6,903 nucleotides of DNA from Actinomycetes bacterium (GCA_021823045.1 JAKAPB010000100.1:1-6903); one strand, 5' to 3'; positions 1-6,229 are shown, counted from the first letter of the stretch. The notes: generated by a model from the sequence alone, not told the origin. Numbers and translations: made by a program.

Positions 1-355
1 CGTAAAATGCTGCGTCGCCGAAGGAGAAGATTCCACCGTCAGAAGCAACGAGCCAGTAACCCTTTCCATCTGGGGTTGAGGCCATCCCGACGATCGGCTT
101 GTTCAGAGTCATCGCGGAAAGTGAGCCATAGCTAGCAGTATTGAAACCGTAGACACTGCCGTCTCGGCCCACCAGGAAGTAACCGCCACTGGTCGTCGAA
201 GAGGCTAGAGAATAGCTCGGGGAATAACTCGGGACCCCGGTAGTTCTGGTCGTGGAAAAGGCGCCAAGAACCGCAACGGCTAAGGCTAAACCAAGCAGAA
301 AACGCAGTCGTTTCTTGTCTAGGAGAAATCCACGAATCCCTAGCTGCAATCGCAT
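1..355 (-). CDS. Repeat-containing membrane-anchored surface protein, N-terminal fragment
   Basis: The gene is partial: 118 codons are visible and it runs off the left edge. The N-terminus is basic (KKRLR near residues 14-18) and is followed by a hydrophobic segment at about residues 19-34, which is either a signal peptide or a membrane anchor. A short Ser/Thr/Tyr-rich linker follows, then two copies of an aromatic/glycine repeat: a degenerate one near 57-78 (GGYFLVGRDGSVYGF) and a canonical one at 97-118 (GYWLVASDGGIFSFGDAAFY), about 41 residues apart. Such repeats are abundant in extracellular proteins of Acidimicrobiia and resemble beta-propeller blades. The function is not known; cell-surface or secreted location is inferred. 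The start is uncertain. ATG at 355 has GGGAG almost touching it, whereas an in-frame TTG at 349 has the same GGGAG 7 nt upstream, and GTG at 379 is a third option. Confidence 0.75.
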   Translation of the reverse strand, partial: MRLQLGIRGFLLDKKRLRFLLGLALAVAVLGAFSTTRTTGVPSYSPSYSLASSTTSGGYFLVGRDGSVYGFNTASYGSLSAMTLNKPIVGMASTPDGKGYWLVASDGGIFSFGDAAFY

Positions 356-393
356 TCTCCCAATTTCTGTGCCGAGCACATACCCTGCCGATG

Positions 394-422
394 ATGATAT
401 CTATTACGGAATATTTCCACAA
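394..422 (-). promoter_or_regulatory. Candidate sigma70-type promoter of the repeat-protein gene
   Basis: On the minus strand TTGTGG (417-422) is separated by exactly 17 nt from TATCAT (394-399), which matches five of six bases of TATAAT. The -35 box is weak, matching only the TTG. The element ends about 38 nt upstream of the ATG at 355, so a short leader of around 30 nt is expected. No transcript data support it. Confidence 0.4.
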
Positions 423-449
423 TCGACACTACCCGGCGATCCTTAAAGA

Positions 450-481
450 TATCCAGCCACGCTTATTGGCGTGGCTGGATA
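450..481 (-). terminator. 13-bp-stem hairpin, probable terminator of the prp operon
   Basis: TATCCAGCCACGC (450-462) and GCGTGGCTGGATA (469-481) are perfect reverse complements around a 6-nt loop. In the minus-strand transcript the stem is followed by TCTTTAAGG, so only a weak U-tract is present. It lies about 140 nt past the prpC stop and upstream of the next gene's promoter, which fits a terminator separating the two units. It could instead be a processing or stability element. Confidence 0.6.
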
Positions 482-517
482 GTAATTAAATCGATTGACC
501 AAAGAAGCTCGGCTCAG

Positions 518-552
518 CATCTCCAGGCCAGATGGAGATGACCGGCCTGGAG
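518..552 (-). promoter_or_regulatory. Two mutually exclusive hairpins in the prpC 3' region
   Basis: Two perfect stems compete for the same bases. Stem A pairs CATCTCCA (518-525) with TGGAGATG (533-540) around a 7-nt loop. Stem B pairs CTCCAGGCC (521-529) with GGCCTGGAG (544-552) around a 14-nt loop. Positions 521-525 are used by both, so only one can form at a time. There is no U-tract on either side. The element lies about 70 nt downstream of prpC and may be part of a termination or 3'-end processing region; its role is unknown. Confidence 0.45.
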
Positions 553-620
553 AATACTGTGTCTTACATGTAGGTTGAGATTGGTCTCACTGACTTGCCA
601 GCAGCCGATTTGAACTGGCT

Positions 621-1745
621 TTAGTGGAGGTGTCTTTCATCCGGTCCGTTGTAGTAGCTAAGTGGCCGGATAAGTGAGTTAGTCGAGTTCTGCTCCATAA
701 CGTGCGCAGTCCACCCGGTGACACGAGCTGCGACGAAGATTGGCGTGAAGGTCGGAGTATCGAATCCCATAAGGTGATAAGCCGGTCCACTCGGGTAGTC
801 GAGGTTAGGCTTGATCCCGTTTCTCGCCGCCATCGCCGCCTCTAGCTGCGCGTAGAGCTCGGCGATGTCCCATCTGTCGTAGTACTTGACGAGGGCATCC
901 AAAGAAGCCTTCATGATCGGCACACGGGAGTCGCCGTTTTTGTATACCCTGTGGCCAAACCCCATTATCTTGGCCTTCTTACCGAGCGCCGAATCGAGCC
1001 ATGCGATGACGTTATCGGCAGAACCGATCTCGTCGAAAGTATGCATAACCGCTTCATTAGCTCCGCCATGTAATGGGCCCTTTAGCGCCCCAATCGCTGC
1101 GACCACCGCAGAATATATGTCCGACAGGGTCGAAGTAACCACCCTGGCGGTGAAGGTCGAGGCGTTGAAGGAGTGCTCCGCATAGAGGATCATCGACGTT
1201 CTAAAAGCGTCCACTACCACTTTGTCTGGGACCTCTCCAAAGGTGGTGTACAAGAAGTTCTCGTCGTAGCTGAGATCGTCTCGTGGTTCAATGAGCTCCA
1301 AGGAGCGCCTGCGACGCTGGTCGTAAGCGACGACCGCCGGAAGCTTAGCAAAAAGCGAAATCGCCTTCTCTAGGTTTGCCGCCTTGGAGTTGTCATTAGC
1401 CCGCGGATCGAGCGCACCGATCAGGCTCGTAGCGCTTCGAAGGACATCCATCGGGTGCGCACTCAGAGGAATGGCATCGATTACCTTCTTGACCTCGGGA
1501 TCGAGGGTCCGCTGAGAACGCTCGGATTCCGTCAGGGCACTTAGCTGCGCCGCATCGGGAAGCTCCCCATACCACAACAGATAGGCGACCTCTTCAAAGG
1601 AGCACCTGGCCGATAGCTCCTGGACTGGATAGCCCCGATATAAAAGGGAGTTAGTGTCGGTGCTCACCTTGGAGATCGAGGTGTAGTCGACGACTACGTT
1701 GGCGAGACCTTTATGGATCTCTGGTTCTGAAATTACGGAAGTCAA
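621..1745 (-). CDS. prpC: 2-methylcitrate synthase (citrate synthase family)
   Basis: This enzyme condenses propionyl-CoA with oxaloacetate to 2-methylcitrate, the first step of the methylcitrate cycle in the cytoplasm; many PrpC enzymes also accept acetyl-CoA. The 374-residue protein has the usual length for the short, Gram-positive-type citrate synthase family. The catalytic residues are visible: His226 in GPLHGGANE, His265 in MGFGHRVYK and Asp316 in NLDYPSGPAYHLMGF. His191 (EHSFNASTFTAR), Arg341 (ARVTGWTAH) and Arg360 (LIRPLSYYNGP) fit the substrate-binding positions. Assignment to PrpC rather than plain citrate synthase rests on the neighbouring prpB and prpD and on the actinobacterial PrpC-like NLDYPSGPAYHLMGFDT stretch. 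The start is TTG with GAGGGG (1751-1756) 5 nt upstream; there is no ATG nearby. It is the last gene of the operon, 22 nt after prpB. Confidence 0.9.
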   Translation of the reverse strand: MTSVISEPEIHKGLANVVVDYTSISKVSTDTNSLLYRGYPVQELSARCSFEEVAYLLWYGELPDAAQLSALTESERSQRTLDPEVKKVIDAIPLSAHPMDVLRSATSLIGALDPRANDNSKAANLEKAISLFAKLPAVVAYDQRRRRSLELIEPRDDLSYDENFLYTTFGEVPDKVVVDAFRTSMILYAEHSFNASTFTARVVTSTLSDIYSAVVAAIGALKGPLHGGANEAVMHTFDEIGSADNVIAWLDSALGKKAKIMGFGHRVYKNGDSRVPIMKASLDALVKYYDRWDIAELYAQLEAAMAARNGIKPNLDYPSGPAYHLMGFDTPTFTPIFVAARVTGWTAHVMEQNSTNSLIRPLSYYNGPDERHLH

Positions 1746-1756
1746 TTTGTCCCCTC
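1746..1756 (-). promoter_or_regulatory. Strong ribosome binding site of prpC, defining a TTG start
   Basis: GAGGGG (1751-1756, minus strand) sits 5 nt before TTG at 1743-1745. This near-ideal Shine-Dalgarno sequence decides the non-ATG start and fills much of the 22-nt gap between prpB and prpC. Confidence 0.75.
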
Positions 1757-1767
1757 TTGTTATATTT

Positions 1768-2667
1768 CTACCGATTGATATTGAAGTTGAAAATGGATGA
1801 ATCGAAGCTGTTATAGGACTGATACTCGAGGAGTTCGTAGAGATCGATCCGATGCTGCATCTCCCCGAGCATGCTTTCGAGGGTGCCCTTTTCGATCAAG
1901 ACATCGAGGGCCCTGTCGGCGATACCCATTGCGAGCCTCAATAGCGAGACCGGATAGATGACGATGTTGACACCCACCCCTTCGAGCTGCTCGTTGGTGA
2001 AGAGGTCGCTCTTGCCGAACTCGGTCATGTTGGCTAATATCGGTACGTCGACTGCCTTTCTCATCGCTTCAAACTCCGAAAGATCACGCATCGCTTCGGG
2101 GAAGATAGCGTCCGCTCCAGCGTCGACCAATGCTTTGGCCCTGTCGGTTGCCGTCTTCAATCCGTCGATCGCACGTACGTCGGTTCTGGCCATGATCAAT
2201 AGATCACCGTGTCGCCGGGCATCGACCGCTGCCTTTATCCGCTTCTGGGCCTCGTCCAAGGAGACGACCGACTTTCCGTCTAGGTGACCGCAGCGTTTTG
2301 GGTTTATCTGATCTTCTATGTGGATCGCAGATACACCTGCGTCTTCGAGGGTCTGAACCGTCCTCGCTACGTTCATCGGCTCACCAAAACCGGTATCGGC
2401 GTCGACTAAAACTGGAAGGTCGGTAACCCGGGCGATCTGGGCGGATCGAGAGGCGACTTCGCTCAGTGTCGTCAGGCCGATATCAGGTAGGCCTAGGTCG
2501 GCACTGAGGACCGCTCCAGAGATGTAAACACCTTCGAAGCCCTTGTTCTGGATCATCTTGGCGACCAGTGGATTGAAGGCGCCCGGGAAGCGAAGGAGCC
2601 CCCCGCTACGAAGTGCCTCTCTCAGATTGGCCCTCTTCTTATCTGGAGTAGTCTTTGCGTAGAGCAT
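1768..2667 (-). CDS. prpB: 2-methylisocitrate lyase
   Basis: This enzyme cleaves (2S,3R)-2-methylisocitrate into pyruvate and succinate, the last step of the methylcitrate cycle. It belongs to the isocitrate lyase/phosphoenolpyruvate mutase superfamily, a Mg-dependent TIM-barrel group. At 299 residues it has the usual PrpB length. Visible motifs are SGA at 50-52, the Mg-binding VDADTGFG (Asp89, Asp91), IEDQ (Glu118) and the signature KRCGH at 124-128, whose Cys126 is the catalytic acid/base. NPKRCGH rather than the KKCGH of isocitrate lyases, together with the gene context, points to PrpB. The ATG overlaps the prpD stop by one base (TAATG), and AAAGGG (2677-2682) lies 9 nt upstream inside prpD, so translation is probably coupled. 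The C-terminal tail (YNSFDSSIFNFNINR) is of ordinary PrpB type. Confidence 0.93.
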   Translation of the reverse strand: MLYAKTTPDKKRANLREALRSGGLLRFPGAFNPLVAKMIQNKGFEGVYISGAVLSADLGLPDIGLTTLSEVASRSAQIARVTDLPVLVDADTGFGEPMNVARTVQTLEDAGVSAIHIEDQINPKRCGHLDGKSVVSLDEAQKRIKAAVDARRHGDLLIMARTDVRAIDGLKTATDRAKALVDAGADAIFPEAMRDLSEFEAMRKAVDVPILANMTEFGKSDLFTNEQLEGVGVNIVIYPVSLLRLAMGIADRALDVLIEKGTLESMLGEMQHRIDLYELLEYQSYNSFDSSIFNFNINR

Positions 2668-4184
2668 TAGAAGAGACCCTTTGGATAAGAAACACTGGCC
2701 AAGAGGCCGGGCTTGGCGACGATCGTCAATTCGCTGAGTTGGTTTGGCTTCAATTCGGCGGTGTTCTCAGCGACCGAAATGAATCGCTCGATCTCCTTTG
2801 GCTCGAGCACACCTTCGGCTAGCGTTCTGAACTTCCTTATGTAATCAGCCCGAGCAAAGGGTCTCGCTCCGAGGGGATGGGCGTCTGCAACTGCGATCTC
2901 CTCCACCACCTTCGAACCGTCGGCCAGGGTGATTTCGACCCTTCCACCGAAGGCCTTCTCCAACGGATCTAACGAGTGATACCGCTTGGTCCAGATCGGA
3001 TCCTCTTGGGTCGTGATCTTCTGCCAAAGCTCCACAGTGTCCGGCCGATTAGCCCTAGCCCGGGAGTATGAGTCGACGTGATGCCAGCTCCCGTCCTGAA
3101 GAGCGACTGCGAAGATGTACGGGATCGAATGGTCAAGTGTCTCGCGGCTCGCAGATGGATCGTACTTCTGTGGATCATTAGCGCCCGAACCGATCACATA
3201 GTGGGTATGGTGCGAAGAGAAGATCACAATCTTCGAGATCCTCTTCGGATCACAAAGCTCGGGCCGTTCGTTATGGAGTTTACGAGCGAGGTCGATCCAA
3301 GCCTGCGCTTGATATTCTGCGGAGTGCTCCTTGGTGTAGCTATCCAGGATCGCCCTCTTCTCCTCGCCGGGAGCCGGTAGCGATACCTGATACGACGCAT
3401 CCGGACCACTCAACATCCAAGCGATCACGCCGTCCTCTCCCTCATAGATCGGGGTAGGGGAAGTTTCCCCCCTCATCGCCCGATCGACCGATTCGATCGC
3501 TACCTTGGAGGCAAAGGCCGGAGCGTAGGCCTTCCAGCTCGAAATCTCTCCCTTTCGCGACTGCCTCGTTGCGGTGGTGGTGTGCAGCGCCTGACCGATC
3601 GCCTGAAAAATAGTCTCGGTATCGAGATTCAACAAGGTCCCTATTCCGGCGGCTGCGCTCGGCCCAAGATGAGCGACATGGTCGATTCGATGCTCGTGGA
3701 GTGAGATCGCCTTTGCAAGGTCAATCTGTATCTCGTAACCGGTCGCTATCCCTCGCAACAGGTCATAGCCACTCCTTGCGGTGTGCTGTGCGACGGCGAG
3801 AATCGGGGGGATGTTGTCACCAGGGTGCGAATACTCCGCCGAGAGAAAAGTGTCGTGGTAATCGAGCTCTCTGACCGCTACAGCATTCGCCCACGCCGCC
3901 CACTCCGGAGAAAATCTCTTGTCGGCACTCTCACCTACGACTGTAGATCCTGGACTGTATGGATGTGCAAGGGCCTGGGACCTCGCCGCTACCACGGGTC
4001 GCCTGAGCAAACTCGCCGCAGCCACCGATGCGTTGTCGATAATCCGGTTGATCACCGCCTCGATCACCTGCTCATTGAGTTCGACCGGATCAGTTGCCAC
4101 CTCGGCAATCTTCCAAGCCAACTGGTCCTTCTTGGACAAGTTCTCTTCACTCTTATGTGTTCTAACTTCTAAGTTCTGTGTCAT
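2667..4184 (-). CDS. prpD: 2-methylcitrate dehydratase
   Basis: PrpD dehydrates 2-methylcitrate to 2-methyl-cis-aconitate and in some organisms also performs the rehydration. It belongs to the MmgE/PrpD family and needs no iron-sulfur cluster; no cluster-binding Cys pattern is seen. From the ATG at 4184 the protein has 505 residues, close to the usual PrpD length. Characteristic stretches are [20 protein letters not shown] (105-124), [16 protein letters not shown] (161-176), [20 protein letters not shown] (206-225) and [14 protein letters not shown] (245-258). These read like actinobacterial PrpD. The frame stays open upstream to 4352, but that part overlaps the regulator gene and looks random. 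AAAAGGA (4191-4197) sits 6 nt before the chosen ATG. The gene follows the regulator by 37 nt and overlaps prpB by one base. Confidence 0.93.
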   Translation of the reverse strand: MTQNLEVRTHKSEENLSKKDQLAWKIAEVATDPVELNEQVIEAVINRIIDNASVAAASLLRRPVVAARSQALAHPYSPGSTVVGESADKRFSPEWAAWANAVAVRELDYHDTFLSAEYSHPGDNIPPILAVAQHTARSGYDLLRGIATGYEIQIDLAKAISLHEHRIDHVAHLGPSAAAGIGTLLNLDTETIFQAIGQALHTTTATRQSRKGEISSWKAYAPAFASKVAIESVDRAMRGETSPTPIYEGEDGVIAWMLSGPDASYQVSLPAPGEEKRAILDSYTKEHSAEYQAQAWIDLARKLHNERPELCDPKRISKIVIFSSHHTHYVIGSGANDPQKYDPSASRETLDHSIPYIFAVALQDGSWHHVDSYSRARANRPDTVELWQKITTQEDPIWTKRYHSLDPLEKAFGGRVEITLADGSKVVEEIAVADAHPLGARPFARADYIRKFRTLAEGVLEPKEIERFISVAENTAELKPNQLSELTIVAKPGLLASVSYPKGLF

Positions 4185-4221
4185 TGCTATTCCTTTTGAT
4201 CTCACGTCGTTTACAGAGCCA

Positions 4222-4905
4222 CTAAGCGGGCTGTGATTGAGGGTCTTGCTGGTATCCGTCTTCACCCTGAGCAAGAGATAGCGCATAGCGCAAGCTCTTG
4301 TATAGATGGATGTGGGTGGCGTGGGCTGCGAGTTCGCTGTCCCCATCCGCAATCGCCCCCACTATCACGAGGTGCTCTGAAGCAGATTCCACTAAACGAA
4401 AAGGGTTGTCCTGGGCTAGTCGTCTAAGTCTGGAAAGGTGTATCCGCAAGTTACGGAGCGCCCCGAGCAGGTATTGATTGCCAAGCGATTGGTCTATCGC
4501 CTCGTCAAAGCGTCTAACGAGGTCGTAGTAGCTTTGGCGTCCGGACTCGTCGAGCAACCTAGCCGAAGCCATTTCGACGAATTCGACCTTAAGCGCCAAG
4601 AAAAGCTTTGGGTCCCTATTCTTCGCAGCGAGCCTCGCCGCCTGCTGTTCGAGTGCCTGTCTAAGCTCAAAAAGTTCCTCCACATTCTTGGCGGAAAGGG
4701 CGGTTACCACTAGTCCACGACCGAGGTCGTTGGTCACCAGACCATCGGCGGCAAGTCTCCCGAGCGCTTCGCGAAGTGGCGTTCGAGAGACGCCGAGTCT
4801 GAGTGCTTGCTCGACTTCGCCGAGGACGGTACCCGGGGCGAGTGTCCAGTCGAGGATCTCGTCACGCAAAATTTCGTATGCTTTTTCACTGGCTTTTTTG
4901 GCCAT
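4222..4905 (-). CDS. GntR-family (FCD subfamily) transcriptional regulator of the prp operon
   Basis: The protein is a cytoplasmic DNA-binding regulator, probably of the downstream prpDBC genes and of itself. From the ATG at 4905 it has 227 residues, the normal FadR/FCD length. A winged helix-turn-helix covers about residues 5-70, with the recognition region [20 protein letters not shown] (37-56) typical of GntR. An all-helical FCD effector domain covers about 75-215. Of the usual four metal ligands, His178 ([10 protein letters not shown]) and His200 (HIHL) are present, but the Asp-x-x-x-His pair on the first helix reads Val130 and Asp134 (LVRRFDEAI). The longer frame starting with TTG at 4956 is unlikely, because AAGGGGG (4912-4918) sits 6 nt before the ATG and the -35 box would lie inside the extension. 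The ligand may be methylcitrate or a related acid, which is an inference from context. Proteobacterial prp operons often carry a GntR regulator too. Confidence 0.87.
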   Translation of the reverse strand: MAKKASEKAYEILRDEILDWTLAPGTVLGEVEQALRLGVSRTPLREALGRLAADGLVTNDLGRGLVVTALSAKNVEELFELRQALEQQAARLAAKNRDPKLFLALKVEFVEMASARLLDESGRQSYYDLVRRFDEAIDQSLGNQYLLGALRNLRIHLSRLRRLAQDNPFRLVESASEHLVIVGAIADGDSELAAHATHIHLYKSLRYALSLAQGEDGYQQDPQSQPA

Positions 4906-4926
4906 CTTGCGCCCCCTTCGAAACCA

Positions 4927-4935
4927 TTGTATACG
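4927..4935. promoter_or_regulatory. Candidate regulator operator 1 (over the -10 box)
   Basis: TTGTATACG contains the palindrome GTATAC and fits the GT-n-AC core commonly bound by FCD-type GntR regulators. It coincides with the -10 element of the operon promoter, the expected place for autorepression. Confidence 0.5.
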
Positions 4936-4956
4936 CAGCTTCCATTTTTTCGCCAA
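4928..4956 (-). promoter_or_regulatory. Promoter of the regulator-prpDBC operon
   Basis: On the minus strand TTGGCG (4951-4956) and TATACA (4928-4933) are separated by exactly 17 nt, each matching four of six consensus bases. Transcription would start near 4921, giving a short leader of about 16 nt carrying the AAGGGGG ribosome binding site. The -10 box overlaps the first GTATAC palindrome, so a bound repressor would block RNA polymerase. Confidence 0.6.
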
Positions 4957-4987
4957 TTTCAGTGATATATTTGGCTATTTACCTATG

Positions 4988-5002
4988 TTCTGTATACATA
5001 AG
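4988..5002. promoter_or_regulatory. Candidate regulator operator 2
   Basis: TTCTGTATACATAAG contains the perfect 8-bp palindrome TGTATACA (4991-4998). The TGTATAC core starts exactly 63 bp from the core of operator 1, which is six helical turns. It lies upstream of the -35 box. Confidence 0.5.
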
Positions 5003-5029
5003 CACCACAATACCACTTTTCCACGGGCT

Positions 5030-5044
5030 TTCTGTACACATAGG
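5030..5044. promoter_or_regulatory. Candidate regulator operator 3
   Basis: TTCTGTACACATAGG matches operator 2 at 13 of 15 positions in the same orientation. It starts exactly 42 bp further on, which is four helical turns. The palindrome is slightly degenerate (TGTACACA). Confidence 0.45.
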
Positions 5045-5057
5045 ATGTTCAGAACAT
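5045..5057. repeat. 13-bp inverted repeat next to operator 3
   Basis: ATGTTC-A-GAACAT is a perfect inverted repeat with a one-base centre, immediately after operator 3. ATGTTC also occurs at 4985-4990, abutting operator 2, so the two operators each have this half-site nearby. It could be a separate regulator site or part of a composite one. Confidence 0.4.
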
Positions 5058-5614
5058 TCGAAATACTGTGTGACTCAGTATCACCGGCAATCGAAGGAGA
5101 CCTCCACGAACCTCAGCATTATCGCTTTATTTTGGTCGATCGCCCTTGATGCTTCGCTCCAAAGTGTCCACCGTTTCCACACCGCCATTCGAGCGATAGC
5201 TACGGTAGAGCCTTTGGCTAAAAGTCTCAAAAACGGTTAGCCCGGCGCTAGTCCATATCGTTTAGCGGTTGATAACCGGCACAGCGCTTGATCAGTGCTA
5301 TACGAATCAGACCGTCCGCCAAGCAAGAGCGCGACGAATAAATCCGGGACTACAGAAGCCAAAATCCTTAGACACCTATGGAAAAGTCGGTCGTTGCTTC
5401 CACCTTTATCCGTCGTCCTCAGCGATATCTAAACCTCGACGACTACAGTTCATAGCTATCTGGAATGCTCGTCGCACCAGCGTCAGTCGTGGCCGCCACA
5501 AGCTAAATGGGAGAGTCGCGATCCGAGCGGAATCTATCAACGGTCTCGGTCAGTGATTCGAACACCGGGTCTAGCATCTCTAGTTAGCACACCCAGAGAA
5601 ACGGAAGGTCGGTC
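5058..5614. other. Long intergenic region without a recognisable gene
   Basis: The region lies between the divergent prp operon and lipoprotein gene. I find no ORF with a convincing protein, no RNA gene and no clear promoter. The only open frame of note (5269-5556, plus strand, TTG start) has a random-looking basic composition and no good ribosome binding site. The perfect inverted repeat CGGTT-GAT-AACCG (5266-5278) is the clearest structure. The promoter of the lipoprotein gene should lie near the right end but I could not assign it. Confidence 0.5.
5603..5608 (+). promoter_or_regulatory. Ribosome binding site of the lipoprotein gene, defining a TTG start
   Basis: GGAAGG lies 6 nt before TTG at 5615-5617. 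The resulting N-terminus makes a complete lipoprotein signal peptide, which supports the TTG start. Confidence 0.65.
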
Positions 5615-6229
5615 TTGAGATACTTCAAGAATTCCTTATTAGCAGCGTCTTGTATGGTACTCTTGGCCGCCTGCGGGTCGGCGTCAACCGCTCCAGCGAC
5701 TACTACGACCTCTTCAACTACGACCTCTACGACATCTACGACCACAACGTCGACGACGACAACCCTCTACTCATCTAACTGCACCTCGTCCGAAATCGCC
5801 GCTACACTCGGCTTGAAGGAAGCCGCAGTGGGGTCGGTTGCCCTACCGATTGCGATAAAGAACACCTCTGGCCAAAGCTGCACCATCTCCGGCTACCCCG
5901 GACTACAACTCGTTGCGGCCTCGGGCAAGATCCCAACTGTCGTCGCCCAGTCATCGAGTGTGAGTGTTCCATCGGAACCGGTCACTTCGATAACGATTGC
6001 GCCTAAAGCGTCGGCCTACTTCATACTCGGCTTTTCCGACTCAACTGGCTATTCGGGAGAAACCTGCCCTACTTCGAGTTCTATCCAGATAACCCTTCCA
6101 GGGGACTCCCACGCTATTACGGTAGCAGAAAGTATCGCCCCCTATGGAGGGACTACTCAGAACCTGCAGTGTGGTCTGATCCATGTGACCCCGATTCTAG
6201 CCAGCCTCCCCGCTGGCTATCAGATCTAA
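5615..6229 (+). CDS. Secreted lipoprotein with Thr/Ser linker and DUF4232-like domain
   Basis: The 204-residue protein begins with a lipoprotein signal peptide: a short basic start (MRYFK), a hydrophobic core and the lipobox LAAC (17-20), with Cys20 as the predicted lipidated residue. The mature protein should be anchored to the outer face of the membrane. Residues 29-50 are only Thr and Ser, a flexible and possibly glycosylated spacer. The rest (about 55-195) resembles DUF4232, a domain of unknown function common in actinobacterial lipoproteins, with the hallmark CTISGYPGLQL (89-99). Cys56, Cys89, Cys151 and Cys186 could form two disulfides. The start is TTG. The gene is divergent from the prp operon and nothing suggests a functional link to it. 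Confidence 0.82.
   Translation: MRYFKNSLLAASCMVLLAACGSASTAPATTTTSSTTTSTTSTTTTSTTTTLYSSNCTSSEIAATLGLKEAAVGSVALPIAIKNTSGQSCTISGYPGLQLVAASGKIPTVVAQSSSVSVPSEPVTSITIAPKASAYFILGFSDSTGYSGETCPTSSSIQITLPGDSHAITVAESIAPYGGTTQNLQCGLIHVTPILASLPAGYQI
5699..5764 (+). repeat. In-frame low-complexity repeat coding for a Thr/Ser linker
   Basis: Twenty-two consecutive Thr/Ser codons, largely ACG, ACC, ACT, ACA and TCT. The first two 15-bp units (from 5702 and 5717) agree at 13 of 15 positions, including ACTACGACCTCT exactly twice; later units are degenerate. Gain or loss of units would keep the frame and change only the length of the spacer. Confidence 0.7.
6198..6219 (+). other. Hairpin overlapping the 3' end of the lipoprotein gene
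   Basis: TAGCCAGC (6198-6205) and GCTGGCTA (6212-6219) form a perfect 8-bp stem with a 6-nt loop, ending 7 nt before the stop codon. No U-tract follows. It may be a 3'-end stabiliser or a chance feature of the coding sequence. Confidence 0.3.

Noticed and set aside
132..446. Open frames on both strands over the surface-protein gene and its upstream region
   Set aside because: They are shadows of the minus-strand frame that codes for the recognisable GYWLVASDGG repeat.
940..948. TTGTATACC, resembling the candidate operator, inside prpC
   Set aside because: It is within the codons for the conserved GHRVYK motif, so protein constraint explains it; it is isolated and far from any promoter.
4185..4352. 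N-terminal extension of PrpD by 56 residues
   Set aside because: The extra part overlaps the regulator gene in another frame, looks random, and the ATG at 4184 has AAAAGGA at a suitable distance and gives a normal family length.
4906..4956. N-terminal extension of the GntR regulator to TTG at 4956
   Set aside because: The start codon would lie in the -35 box, there is no ribosome binding site, and the ATG at 4905 has a strong one and the usual family length.
5045..5062. LexA/SOS box at ATGTTCAGAACATTCG
   Set aside because: Actinobacterial LexA sites have GAAC-n4-GTTC order; here the halves are in the opposite arrangement (GTTC-A-GAAC).
5269..5556. Open frame of 95 codons on the plus strand in the long intergenic region
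   Set aside because: It begins with TTG without a good ribosome binding site, its protein is basic and random-looking, and it matches no family I recognise.
5551..5567. tRNA T-arm-like sequence on the minus strand (CGGTG-TTCGAAT-CACTG)
   Set aside because: The 5-bp stem and loop look right, but upstream there is no D-arm, anticodon arm or matching acceptor strand. It is a chance match or at most a remnant.
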